DNA of 64,000 nucleotides, from NCBI GenBank assembly GCA_021018995.1, contig CM037585.1, positions 66,838,646 to 66,902,645 of the forward strand, read 5' to 3'. How positions within the stretch are numbered: position 1 is the stretch's first letter; every line of letters begins with the position of its first letter. This DNA is from Chloranthus sessilifolius. Its lineage: Eukaryota; Streptophyta; Magnoliopsida; Chloranthales; Chloranthaceae. Shown here piece by piece: positions 34,191 to 45,480 of the stretch. Below the pieces are notes generated by a model. That model did not search any database and was not told where the DNA came from. It saw nothing but the letters and a program-made list of their open reading frames with translations. The translations under genes were made by a program, and so were the position numbers.

Positions 34191-35184
34191 GTAATCATTG
34201 GTTTTTGCTCAAAATCCACTTTTGGGGTTTGACTTGTTGACCATCTCAATGTTTAGGATGGGATTCATTAGGAATATTGCACCCATTACCCTATTTGCAA
34301 CTCTTTAGTCATTTGAAACCTCTCCCTATCATCTACCATTGAAGCCCATTGCCCACATTTTCAAGCTCTCAAAATCCTAGGAAACCATAGATTAGGAGAT
34401 TACCTAATTGCTAACCCTATTTAGCACTTAAGCATCCTTCTAACCTCCCTTTTTCCTATAAATAGAGAGGCACCCCTTCCTTTACAAAGGCTTGAAAAAT
34501 TTTCCAAGAGAAAAAGATTAAGAGAGAAGCTTTTCCTCCCTTTGGTGCATCCATTCCGTACCAATTCCAGAATTCAAAAGCCCCCTTTAGACCCCACCTT
34601 CCATGAAAAAAACCTTGAGTTAGGAGAGAACCACCCCCTAGCCTTCTTCCTCTACCCCTTAGCTATCAAGCCTTAGAGGTTAGAACCCATTCTCCAACCA
34701 TGCAAGCTATCGGAAGCTCGTCAAGTGCACCTACGCGAAGGTCCACAGCGTGCTACAAGGGCCCGAGCACTCCGGTTCTCCCCTCTATTCCTTTACCTTC
34801 TTAGATTTTGCTCTACCCTCGAATTTGTGCCATTACGCCATCGAAATTCCGATAGTGGCGGAGGGGCACAAATAGGGTCAATGTGCCTTAGGGCAAAAGG
34901 AAGTGCTCTTTTATTTCTTATTTTTCTAGTTTATTTTGGCCACAAGTAGTCGCCGCATTTAAGCGAGTTGGTCGGGTGCCTAACACCTTCTCGATCGATA
35001 ACAGAAGCCCCTACCCAAGATCCTTTGGTGTAGATCGGTGAATCAGAGTCACATTTTTTGCACTTCGGTGCTTATAAAATTGATTTAGGTCCCGGGAGAC
35101 CAAAAGCTCCGGGTGTTGACTCTATATTTTTTTCAGAAGTGCGCATCGTCGTGACGAGATTGTCAAAAATCCCACGGTTGCACA
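34191..35184 (+). repeat. LTR of element C (right part)
   Basis: Ends at 'gttgcaca' just before the PBS. TATA box TATAAATA at 34457-34464 in 'ccctataaatagagagg'. Its left part was split off by copy B and should continue at 17947-18047. Confidence 0.6.
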
Positions 35185-35186
35185 GA

Positions 35187-35205
35187 TGGCGACTCTGCTG
35201 GGGAC
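35187..35205 (+). other. Primer binding site of element C
   Basis: tggcgactctgctggggac, two bases after the LTR end. As I recall, Ogre/Tat elements with this site use a tRNA-Arg primer. Confidence 0.75.
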
Positions 35206-35346
35206 AAGCTAGTAGAGCTTCCCCTTGAAATTTGGCCTTTTTCTTTATTTTTACTAACGTTTACCTATTTTTTTGTTTTTGTTATTTTACTCACCCCTAC
35301 GATTCAGTCTTGATTTTACTTACTCCTACTTTTCTATCATTTATGT

Positions 35347-35485
35347 GCCTTAGCCGATTGGCAGGCCTACTTGAGCATCGTCTTTACATTTCCTTTACTT
35401 TTTTGTCATTTACATGCCTTAGCCGATTGGCGGGCTTACTTGCACTTTTTTACATGCCTTAGCCGTTTGGCGGGCCTACGTGAGC
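35347..35485 (+). repeat. Three direct repeats in leader of C
   Basis: Copies of 'gccttagccgattggcgggc' at 35347, 35416 and 35456 with small changes, spaced 69 and 40 bp. Confidence 0.7.
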
Positions 35486-35994
35486 AGTTACTTGATCGCA
35501 ATCATATCCTACCAGTGGACACCGGCCCGTAGAGGCGGCACGGGACCATAACCACCAATTTTTGGGCTTTCGAAAAACTCCCTTAAAATCTAAAATTAAA
35601 ATTGAACCAAGAGGGGGACGTAATTGAATTTTTAAGGGGGTAGATTTTCATGGGTTGGGAGTTCTAGGCAAAGATATAAGAGTCCCGGTTCTCGGTACGT
35701 CGACAACCCCTAGTGGTGATGATCCGGAAAAGAACCACCCCACCTAGTATCTGAGAAGGCACTTGCGCCAGAGGTATATCGGGTGGATAACCTATCCAGT
35801 TACGAACCCTAAAACCCTCGGGGAGAGCGTTAGTAGTCCCAATTTGGCCTTGTATCCCTAGGTTTGGTGAGGAGATACCCATTGCAATTAAGAAGTTAGT
35901 CCCCAGAAGCGTCGCTTCCTGAAAATAAAAAAAATAGACAGAATTCGGGCTTGCTGGTCTGCTGTCAAGATTATTTGACCCCACTATTTGTGCC

Positions 35995-36159
35995 TGGCGC
36001 ATGTAAAACACGCGCCAAGCCACTTTTTTCTAGGTTTGCGTTGGCGCATATATTACACACGCTAAGCTTAAAAAACCCAGGTTTGCTTTAATGCACGTAA
36101 TACATGCACCAAGCTTTGATTGACCAGATTTGGCTTGGCGCATGTAATATAGACGCTAA
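35995..36159 (+). repeat. Four inverted-repeat units, about 47-bp spacing
   Basis: Each unit has arms like ttggcgcatgt and acacgcgccaag. Dyads at 35995-36017, 36041-36065, 36090-36112 and 36134-36159. Likely hairpins in RNA or binding sites in DNA; no known element is recognised. Confidence 0.6.
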
Positions 36160-36563
36160 ACCCAAACTGAGTAGTGCAGCCCAAAATCTGAGGCCTTTTT
36201 CACATCCCCGAGTTCCCCGCTTAGTGGTTTAGCACCTCTGATTAGGTCCTGCACTATCCAACACCCAATATGCCCCCGCCGGTCAAAACAGGATAACTTC
36301 TTATCAACTCGCTCTGGGTGATCGGGTTGTTGGCGTTGATTCCCATGCCTTCAATAGATCAAAGGGTTCTCCATTGATTCTTTCGAAGCGCATCGAGGTC
36401 ACACCACGTGATCTATTTAGGGTACAAGTACCACCTGAAATGGGATTTCAAGGGCCTCGAAATCCTTCATCATAAAAATCCACTAACAAAAATCTTAAAA
36501 AAAAAAGGAAAAAAGAAAAGAAAGGAAAACCGAAAAAGGAAAAACCATTGTGGTGTAGACACA

Positions 36564-37866
36564 ATGCCATTGCCTTACCCTCCATCGTCCCATAGGGGAA
36601 GAAGGAGAAAGCTTTACGGGCCTCATCCGAGGCACCCGTACCCCACCCGCCACCAAGCCATGTCGTGGGCAGTGGATCCGGCATATGCCGACCACGATTC
36701 ATCCCCGCCACATTCCCCAACTCATTCCTACACAAAAGAAGTGTTCACATCCATCCCCCTCACCCAACCCCCATTTAACATCACCGGGCCCTTTGGTACA
36801 CCCATTTTCCCATCCGCCACCACTGAAAACATTAAAAGTCTGACACCACAATCCCCCTCATTTTCTCAAACCATGCCCATTTTTGCCTCCATGACCATTC
36901 CAAATCCCTCCCATCCTCCATTCACATCCACCCAAAACCCAACCCAATTCCCTACATTTACCACCATACCCCATTTTCTATCTTCCCAACATCTACCCGA
37001 TCCACCCGCATTTACCCACACCACACCCAAATTTTCCCATATCCCTCCATCTACCCAAGTCATGCCCATTTTTACCAGGGCCATGCCCGATTTTCCCACC
37101 ACATCCATCTCATCCACACCCCACCATCCCTTAGATACACCACCTCCATCCAATCCCTCTCCAATGGCTATAATGGATGAGATGGTCCGGGCTATACAAG
37201 CTGGAAGGCCTCGCAAAACATTTCCCCTTATCCTCACCACATATCTTCTAACTCATCATACACACTCCCAAGTCTCCATGCTTCTTTACCTCAAACCCAC
37301 CAGGGCCCAATGGCCCAAATTCCCATCATCCATACCATTCAGGGCCAGACCCACCAAGGCCCAATGGGCCAGATCCACTAAGATCCACCAAGGCTCAATT
37401 GCCAGCCACATCAAGGCCCAATGGGCTAGACCCATCAAGGCCTAATGGGCCAGACCCACTAGGGCCCAATGGCCCAGACCCCACCAAGGTCCAAGGCCCA
37501 GACCCAAAGCCTAATGGGCTAGTCGCACTAAGGCCCAATGGACAAGACCCACTAGGACCCAATTGGCCAGACCCACTAGGGCCCAATGGCTCAGACCCAC
37601 CAAGGGTCAATGGGCCAGACCCATCAGGGCCCAATGGCCCAGACCCACCAAGGCCCAATGGCCTAGACCCACCTGGGCCCAATGGCCCAATCCCAACTAA
37701 GATTAATGGGCCAAACTTCCCAAGGCCTTATGGCCCAAACCCCTCTAAATTCCGTAGCTTATACCCAAGCCCAGCAAGGCCTAAACCTGAGACCCTCATA
37801 CCCATACCCTCCACAATTCCCTCGATACCTCCCTCACAAACAAACCTCACACCTAGCCCAAGGTGA
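36564..37866 (+). pseudogene. N-terminal gag (Pro-rich) of element C
   Basis: Open frame from ATG 36564 (MPLPYPPSSHRGRRRK) to 37445, Pro/Ser/Thr-rich with repeated MPIF and FPT words. This type of N-terminus precedes the gag core in Tat elements. A frame change occurs in the minisatellite near 37400, and the neighbouring frame stays open to 37866. The frame 36408-36563 upstream is open too but basic and low-complexity, so I start at 36564. No function can be read from composition beyond disorder. Confidence 0.55.
37290..37760 (+). repeat. 24-bp coding minisatellite
   Basis: Roughly eighteen units of gggcccaatggcccagaccc type, mostly 24 bp, encoding GPNGPDPL-like octapeptides in one frame. 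Variation in unit length (21-27 bp) shifts the frame. Unit contains TGGGCC/GGCCCA, so the DNA is rich in short palindromes. Confidence 0.75.
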
Positions 37867-38284
37867 GAGCAGGCACCTATCCTTCATCAACCCCAATTCA
37901 CCCATCCCCATGCACCATAAAGCCACCTCCAAGCATTCCCTCAAACATAATGGCCCCATCAGGGCTTAACCCAAAATCCAAATTCCACTCATCCTATCAC
38001 TCCATAGAACCTCCCTCACATCCAATGGTCCTACTAGGCACCTATTCAGCCCAGTCAGCACCAATAGAAAAATCTCATCCACACTACACTATATGTAGAC
38101 CCACAATATGAGGAAGATGAGATCAGGAATAGTGGGGCTTACACAGGGGCATTTGCTAGCATCAATCCTCCACCCATAATCACCCCCCCCCCTCCACAAA
38201 GCGAATCAAGGCCTATCATTGAAAAAATAGCCCACCATCTAAAGAGTCTGAGCAGTTGAAAGAACAACTGCACAAGATCCACAA

Positions 38285-39431
38285 GTAATTAATGAAGATG
38301 GGTGGAACTAAGATCCACGCCACAGACTTTTTAGATCTATGTCTTTTCTCTGAAGTCCCCTTGCCCCCAAAATTTAAAATGCTGGTCTTTGATAAATATA
38401 ATGGCACAGGCAATCCCATTGCACATCTCAAGTCCTATTATGGGGACATGTGCCAGTATGGAGGGGATGAATGTCTGCTTATAAAAGTTATTCAGAAAAA
38501 TCGGACGGGCCCAACTTTGAGATGGTTCACGTCTCTAGAACTATCCATGATAAAAACATGGAAGGATCTAACTCATTTATTTTAAGAACAGTATATGTAC
38601 AATATGGACATTGAACCTCATAAGTTAGATCTAGCCCGATTAAAGTAGAATCCTAACGAGACCTTCAGCGATTACCTTCGATGTTGGAGAGCGCTGGCAG
38701 CTTAGGTAAGAAATAGAATACCTGACGATGAGAAGATTGAGATGATTTAAAAAAATACCTTACCAGTTATCTCAGACTTCCTGGTCTATTAATAGCAATC
38801 CAGCTTTGTTGATTTGGTGAGGAATGCTAATCATTGTGAGGACACAATCAGAGAAGGGCATTTAAGCAAGAATATATTCGGTGGGGCCACCAGCGAGGTT
38901 AGGAGGTTCTTTGAGCAAAGAAATTATATAAGAATAGGGGCAGATGTACAAAAAATTATGAACACATGACCTAACACCAATATAACCCCGTTCCAATTCA
39001 AAGCCGCATAACCGACTCCAGTTACAAGCAAGCCGATACAGAGAACCGGAAATGGGCAGGGGGCACAGATGACTCCAGAGTAGATAAGGGCCCATTTTGA
39101 TCGAGTCTTCACACCTTTAGGGCAATCATTAAATATCTTGTTGCCCTTATTAATAGAAAAAGGGTTGGTCACAACACTCCAACCATGTCCTCCACCAAAT
39201 CCCATCCCAAGGAATTATGACCCCAACACCCACTGTAACTTCCACCAGGGACCGGGCCGCCCAACTGATCGTTGTTTTCCTTTGAAACATACAATACAAG
39301 ACTCGATAGAGGCCAATAAAATCATCCCTCCTACACTTCCCCGAGCCAAACAACATGCTAACATTCACCATATACCGCTACCCCACACCCACCAGGAGGG
39401 GCAGGTCCGAGACCAACTGTCAGCATGGTAG
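38285..39431 (+). pseudogene. gag core and zinc knuckle of element C
   Basis: FDKYNGTGNPIAHLKSYYGD, GPTLRWFTSLELSMIKTWKD, EQYMYNMDIEPHKLDLARLK and NPNETFSDYLRCWRALAA match the capsid-like gag domain of Tat elements in order. In-frame stops at about 38583, 38648, 38705 and 38750. The C-terminal HCNFHQGPGRPTDRCFPLKH (about 39230-39290) is the variant zinc knuckle of this lineage (C-x3-H ... C), with Arg in place of the second His. 37867-38284 upstream reads as degraded Pro-rich gag. Confidence 0.7.
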
Positions 39432-40268
39432 AGGAGGATGACGAGGAGTTTGATCCATTGGATTATATCTGTGCGTAAGAAGATTTCATAGCACTGCGGC
39501 AGAGAGGCCGAGAAGATAGAAGTATTGGGGTGATTAAACCCTTGAATTTGGTTGATTACTTTCCAAACCCCACACCACAAGCAGAACCCTGAGATCTTAG
39601 GTTACATTTTCCATCGCTAGCTCTTATCAACTATGTCCAAATAAATTTCTACCAACCATACACCACCACCCCCACCAACTACCCACTAACTGATTGTGTC
39701 CCCCATCCCCCTCCATCACCTATTAGTTATCAATGGCCCACCCCGTCACATCACCCCCAATGCAGTCATCCACAATCCTCGCCAACCCCATTTCGCCCAC
39801 CTTCTCCACCCTTCCAAAAGTTAACCATGTGATCCCCGCCCATCCTAATCCATTAGCACAGGCATCTCCGGTACCCACTTTCCCTCGTTCCAAATTTTGG
39901 GACCAACTTACAATCCTCATTAGGTCTCGCTCAGTTATGAATAGACAGACATCAATGTCGGCAGCAACAGGGAAGGGGCAGTTGATTTCATAACTAAGTT
40001 AAGGAAAATCTCCAAGCCACTAGATGCACTGGTACCAACGCCAACCCGACCAAAGGGGAAAAAGGACACCATTACGGAAAACCCATTCGAGAAGATGAGC
40101 CGTTAACACATACCTGAAACCCAGCTCAAGAGAATGTCAACCCATATCACAGTTTAGGATCTGTTAATGACGTCCCCGCTTAATTTTCAAGCTCTGTTTG
40201 GGGCAATAAAAAATGTACACGTCTCACTCCAGGTAAGCTCAAATGAAGTCGGGCAAATAATTAGGTAG
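39432..40268 (+). other. Degraded gag-protease linker of C
   Basis: Pro-rich, stop-broken sequence between zinc knuckle and protease. Short readable pieces (VEEDDEEFDPLDYIC near 39430, FPRSKFWDQLTILIRS near 39890) but no domain I can name. Confidence 0.4.
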
Positions 40269-40931
40269 GTGATGGCTCCCAATGCCATCTCTTTTTCGGA
40301 TGTTGATTTACTAGAGGAGGGAAATTATAATTCTAAATCCCTCAATATCACTGTAGAAGCTAAAAATGTGGTAATTTCACTGGTATTAATTGATAATAGA
40401 TTCACTTTAAACGTGTGCCCTCTAAGAACAACTACCAAGATAGGAGTAGATCCTTGTATAATGAAATCGACAAAAACTAGTGCCAAGGGATCTGATAACA
40501 CAAGAAGAAAAATAATCGAAGAAGTCAATCTTGAGCTAGTAATCGGGCCAATGACCTTCTCCATACCTTTCAAAGTGATGGAAATCAAATCCTCTTTTAA
40601 TCTATTGTTAGGATGCCTTTGGTTACATGAAGTCGGGGCGATACCGTCCACATTACATTAGAAGCTTAAATTTGTGCCTGAGTAGAAGATCATCACCATC
40701 ATAGGTGAAGGGCATGAGGAAAAGGAAAAAGCTACCCACAGTATTGAGAACCTCAAAGTACTGGATGTGTCGCACACGTCCGAGGATACAGACCTCCATA
40801 ACTTTGAATACGAGATATTGGCGGTAGTTCCAAAACCCCTAGAAAGCATCACGCTGAAAATCGAAGGTGGAACGGTAGCAGCTATGGCCATGCTCCAGAA
40901 ATTGGGCTATAAAAAAGGAAAGGGATTATGA
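40269..40931 (+). pseudogene. Protease with G-patch, element C
   Basis: Open for 130 codons, then broken by stops at 40659 and 40683. VISLVLIDNRFTLNVCPL is the protease active-site loop; Gly after Asp-Asn is Arg, so the D-x-G pattern is lost. FNLLLGCLWLHEVGAIPSTL is the second conserved region. MAMLQKLGYKKGKGL at about 40885-40928 is a G-patch, common after protease in this lineage. Would process gag-pol. Confidence 0.7.
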
Positions 40932-41869
40932 CCCTGATTACAAGGCAGGAAAGACCTAGTCAAATCCAAAGGCGGGCAGCAGGTTAGATTTGGGTTAAGA
41001 TACAATCCCATAGAAGAAGAGGTATGAGAGGATAATGAGAAAGCCTGAACCGTTGCTACAGTAAGAGCCCAGGGAATCAATTTGGAAGAAGAACCTTGTC
41101 CTAGGCCTCACATCCGGAACACCTTCGTGAGTGCCAGGATTATGAAGATTGATCAGAATGAGGCAACTCACACAAACCTGTAGCCCCTGCCCACCACACC
41201 AATCCCAAAATTCTTCCTCCCCATCTAGAAATAGACTTAGCTGCCCTTTCCCTATTTGAGAAAGAGTTTGTCATACCCGCACAATCCCCCCTTGTGGTAA
41301 ACCACCATAGGACCTTACTAACATGTGAGGATAAAATCTTAGACGAACCCATGGTCAACATGATGGAGGTTCACCCTAAAGAACCATATCAGCCACCCCC
41401 CTCCTTCCAAACAGGTAAAGGAGTAGAACCACAGGTACAGAATTGGGCATCTATGCCCTAAACTCTTGAAGTGGCGAGTGGCCTAAAATTTGGCACCCGT
41501 TTCTCAAAAAAAAAAAGCCTATAAAAAGTGAGACGAGCCCTTGGTAGGCAATACCATGTATATATAGGGACTTGCTTTGCTAAGAGCCCATTTCCGAAGA
41601 AAACAAAAATCCTAAAAACATAGAAAAAATACAAAATCCAAAAATATTATCTTTCAAAATTTTGAATAAAGTCAAAGAAAATGATGCATTAATCGAAATC
41701 CCTGTCCCACATGAAATCGGCCCCTTTCTTGTAGAAATATAAGGAGAGTTAGTAGTCACGAGTCTGGACAAGGAAATCCCTACTGAGGAACTCCCCATTG
41801 AACTCCTTGAGTGGTTTGCCAACTTTGATCATGGTCCTATCCCTATCATTGAAGAAGTAGAGGAGTTAA
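40932..41869 (+). other. Linker between protease and RT of C
   Basis: Stop-broken low-conservation part of pol. YNPIEEEV near 41010 and EEPYQPPPSFQTGKG-like text near 41380 are readable. No separate gene. Confidence 0.4.
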
Positions 41870-42141
41870 TCTAGGGATCGAGGAGGTTCCTAGAATCACA
41901 AAGATCAGAATATCACTATCTCCCGAGGAAAGAAAAAGCATGATCAATTTTCTTCGGTCATATCAAGACGTCTTCACATGGTCATACGAGGACATGCCTG
42001 GTTTGGACACCGATTTGATCGAGCATGAGTTGCCACTCTACCTTGATATTAGGTCGGTCAAGCAAAAATTGAGGCGACTCTGACCTGAGTGGATGCTGAA
42101 AGTAAAAGATGAGGTCATCAAGTAATATGATGCAGGATTTC
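41870..42141 (+). pseudogene. RT N-terminus of element C, truncated
   Basis: FLRSYQDVFTWSYEDMPGLD at about 41948, then HELPLYL, VKQKLRRL and KVKDEVIK, ending in DAGF at 42141. These are the first RT motifs of Tat elements. The gene is cut in the middle of RT by the TGTTAAGTGG LTR start at 42142. Stops at about 42081 and 42124. Confidence 0.75.
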
Positions 42142-42840
42142 TGTTAAGTGGTGAAAAATATCACTTTTCACCCTATAACCTGACCATTGATAGACTTGTG
42201 AGCACACTAATAAGCTTTTGTCAAGTGCATATTATAGACAACAATAAAAGAAGATACTACTATAGAAAAGCACTCAAGTATGCCCAAAAAGGAGCTATCT
42301 CTCAGCACAGGAAAAACCCAGCAACAACACACCAGAGGGTAGCACATCACTGGACCCTTGGAGTGCGTGGCTACAGCAGGGCAAGGCGAAGGAAGTGAGT
42401 ACAGGTTGAAAACGTCCTATCGATTGGTCACCTGAAGACTTCGATAGGAGCTGAAACCAAAGAAAGGAAGAATTGGTGCAATTGAAGAGGTCTTCGATAG
42501 GATCTGAAGGCACAAGAAAGATGAATTCGTGTGGGTTAAGGAGTTTGATAGGATCTCAGAACCTATCAAGCAGCTGAAAGGAATGAAGAAACTATCCTAT
42601 CGAAAACCTGCCTGAAGTGTCAAAGGAACCTATCGAATGGTTTCTTGAACCATCGAGATGAAAATGCTGGAACAGAACCTATCAAAGGGTGATTGAGCCT
42701 TTCGATAAGACTGAAAGCAAACTTATCAAAATGGCGGAATGCAGAGTGAAACCAATCAAAATGGTTTTCCAACCTGTTGAAAGCTTTCTGAACCTGTCAA
42801 AATCGTGCGAAGAAGAAGCGAAAGATTGACCACCCTGCAT
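42142..42840 (+). repeat. LTR fragment D
   Basis: Starts TGTTAAGTGGTGAAAAATATC directly inside RT of C, so it marks an insertion. U3 carries CTATCGA/TTCGATAGG motifs (42415-42760), same family as E0 and related to LTR G. No LTR end, TATA box or PBS follows; near 42840 it runs into a C-rich stretch and then Athila 3' sequence, so the fragment is truncated. Confidence 0.7.
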
Positions 42841-44736
42841 CTCCCCCACCATCTTCCCCCAACCCTCCCCCACCGACCCCCCCATGATCCCTGTTCTTCC
42901 CCCCTCTCTTCTTTTTCATTTTTTCTGTAATAAATTTTCTTTTATAATGCAAGTTTTCTTTTTTATCTATATTGTTCAGTGTAGCAATTTTTTTTATTTC
43001 TGTTTCTCTGTTTTCTTCTCTGTTTCTTTCTTATCTGTAGTATCTACTGCACTTTCTCACCTTTGAACCAGTGAGGACACTGCTCCTCATGGTTTGGGGG
43101 TATGGAAGGATAAATCTGTCATTAGAATAGTAAATTTTAGTACACTAATGGTGGTATAACTGGGATGAATAAAGTCAATTTCCACTTAACTTGATACAAT
43201 GAGGAAACTTGTAAAAAATTAAAATATTTTTACTGACTTTTCGAAACTGAAAAAGTTAAATCTTGATACCACCATGAAGCTAATATCAGAAAATGCTTTA
43301 GTTAATACTCAGTGAACCTAAGAGGAGAGAAACAGATGAAAATACACCCCATGGGTTGATTTGAGGACCCTACCTAGTGAGATTTGGGCCCATCATTTTC
43401 TTTTCAAGAGTGTTTTTGGCATTATTTCTGCTCTGAGGATTGATTGAATCAAGACTTTTTCACTAGAAGTTGTGCACCTCCAAATCAAAAATAGTTGACA
43501 GCACTCATGAAACTAAGGAAATGACCCAAGGCCTTCATTTGGACAGTTTGAGCCTGAAAATCCAACCCTTTAAAAGCTGCCCATTTGCATACACTAGTTG
43601 AGCCTTAAAATCATACTTTTCGTTCACAAACACTAGAATACTTGCACCTTAACCTCATGACCTGATTCAACCTCACCCTCACTCTTAGAATTCAGAAGGT
43701 AAAGGAGAAGGAGTTAAAGATAGTGAGAATGGTCCAACTTTCTATGGAAGGTAAAGAAAAACAACTTGTGAACAATAGTGTACCAATGGTAGTTGTGTGG
43801 TAGTTCATTGTAATAAAAAAAATATATCAAAAAAAAAATGAATGAATAAAAACAAAAAAAAGCAAAAAAAAAGAAAGAGAAGTCTAGAGAAGAATATCAT
43901 CTGAAAATTGAAAAGAAGAGGAGAAGCTGGCCACTTTGATTCTGGAATATATCAAGTAAGATGAAGTTTTGCTGAAATGAAGGTTGTGAAGTTATGAATC
44001 ACTCCTTCCCTTGTTGATTTCTTAATTTGGATTCCCTTTTTTTTTCCTTTACATCCCTCACCCATAAGCCACATTACAACCCATTTAAAAAGACCTTGTA
44101 GATCCAAAGTAAAATGAGTTGTCATGTGGAGATGAGGAGTTGTCCAATCTATGGTGAAAATTCATAAGGATATAAGAAATTAGAAGCTTTGCCTATGCTA
44201 ATGCTTGCAGGCTCATTTGGGGTCTGTAACTGCTCTTGAGCTATTGTGAATGTGAACATCCTAAGATTGTTAATGTTGAGAGATAGCCCTAGTGAGAATT
44301 GGGTCTGAATTTTAACTTCATTGGGGTTGTATCCAACCTGAATTTTGAATTAAAGGCAAGCTGGGTACTAATTTTTATACATTGAAATTCTAATGTTAAA
44401 TGAATGGTGGTAAGGCAAACACATGTTAACTTTTATGTTTCAAATCGCCTGCAACATTGCTGCAGTTTCCTCTAAGTGTTAAAAAAAATGGGTGTGAAAT
44501 GAAACTTTAAACATTTAAATCTGTGTTGTCATTAACTGCACTATACTTAACTATTCTAGTGGTGAAGTTTGTGGGTGTCTTCCCTAAAAACCCTCAGGAG
44601 ACTTCACTCCTCCACTAGGGATCACCTAGGGGTTTAAAAAGCTTGGTACATATGCTAAATGTACCCGTGATCCTTATGAAAGTGGCATTTAATTATAGTT
44701 TTGCTAAGGGACTAACAAAGATTAGGTTTGAGGGTG
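42841..44736 (+). mobile_element. 3' untranslated region of an Athila copy
   Basis: 1.9 kb non-coding, laid out as in A, B and F: hairpin with purine tract (43071-43102), shared block 'tttggacagtttgagc' (43548), 'gttgtcatgtggagatgagg' (44111), pre-LTR block (44570-44690), purine tract (44719-44736), then LTR 44737. No ORF2 precedes it; it is fused to LTR fragment D. It belongs to an element whose 3' LTR is the 5' LTR of E. Confidence 0.65.
43071..43102 (+). other. Second polypurine-like tract with hairpin, D region
   Basis: gtgaggacactgctcctcat hairpin followed by ggtttgggggtatgg, as after ORF2 in A, B and F. Confidence 0.5.
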
Positions 44737-44959
44737 TGTTAAGACCTGAAAAGTACCACTTTTCACCCCTTAACTTAATCTCTGTTAGACCCTTAATCAT
44801 TTAATAAATGTGTTTTAAGTCTATTCTGTAGGTAATAAGCAGCAGCTGTAAATAAACCCCTAACCATGCCAAGAAGCCTACTGCTGACCCAGAAGCCCCT
44901 CAGAAGTGTTAAGGTTGAACCCAGACAGAGAATTAGCTACAGCAGAGGCACAATAAAGC

Positions 44960-45480
44960 AAAAACAAATCAGGAGGAATGCCTCGCGCAGATGTCGCAGG
45001 GCTCAATTGAACTAGAAAGCATGCATCGCGCAATTGTCACGGGCTTTTGAAGGGAGCACCCAAACTGGTCACACAGTCTTCGCATCATTTGCGCGCAGAT
45101 GGATGTCAGCAAGGAGTAAAAAGTATACTTCGCGTTGTCCTCGCGAGGCTCAGTCTTAAGCGCTCACGAAGCACTCACGTAGTCTCACACAGCTCAGGAG
45201 ATGAGTTTTCAACATTCGCGTGATTCATTGAATAGAGAGAGCTCTAGGCATTCCAGCGCGCGGCTATCGCGCAGTGGCCGTGGGACACATTCTTTTAGGG
45301 AACTGCTCAAGCGATCCAGAAGCCTATGTACATTATTTTCTTTACGAGGATCGCCGCGGGATTCATCAAAGAACAAACTGCGCATGCAATTCTCGCGCCA
45401 TTCAAATGGAAAGACCAATCCCGCGATGACCAAAGCATCCTCGCGATGACCAAAGTACCAACCCCGCGATTGTAAGAGCC
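44960..45480 (+). promoter_or_regulatory. TCGCGC array in U3 of E
   Basis: Many copies of ctcgcgca, tcgcgcaatt, ccgcgat and relatives. cgcgatgaccaaag at 45422 and 45442 repeats at exactly 20 bp. The same CGCG words recur in the spacer before ORF2 (49712-50000). CpG density is far above the surroundings. Confidence 0.5.

Larger units (their letters stand above)
35206..36407 (+). other. Leader of element C with repeats
   Basis: 1.2 kb without a supportable gene. It contains three copies of gccttagccgattggc (35347, 35416, 35456). It also holds four imperfect inverted repeats of tggcgcatgtaatacacgcgcca type, centred near 36006, 36053, 36101 and 36147 (about 47 bp apart). Similar dyads stand in the left fragment at 18005-18033. 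Confidence 0.55.
34191..42141 (+). mobile_element. Tat-type (Retand/Ogre-like) Ty3/gypsy copy C
   Basis: Plus-strand element: LTR end, PBS TGGCGACTCTGCTGGGGAC, long leader, Pro-rich N-terminal gag, gag core, protease with G-patch, and the first part of RT, cut at 42141 by an Athila LTR. The gag core (GTGNPIAHLKSYYGDM), the LIDN...LNV protease, the G-patch and WSYEDMPGLDTDLIEHELPL are typical of the Tat lineage as I know it. No RNase H, integrase or 3' LTR is in the window. Stops break all parts, so this is an old copy. Confidence 0.8.

Noticed and set aside
35040-36400. Host gene in the flank of C
   Set aside because: Sequence is bounded by a clear LTR end, PBS and gag of a Tat element; no exon-like frames.
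37395-37682. Gly-rich minus-strand frame in the minisatellite
   Set aside because: Reverse reading of a 24-bp repeat; open only because the repeat lacks stops in that frame.
42880-43060. C-rich then T-rich stretch as a host promoter
   Set aside because: Explained as the start of an Athila 3' region by the hairpin and purine tract that follow.
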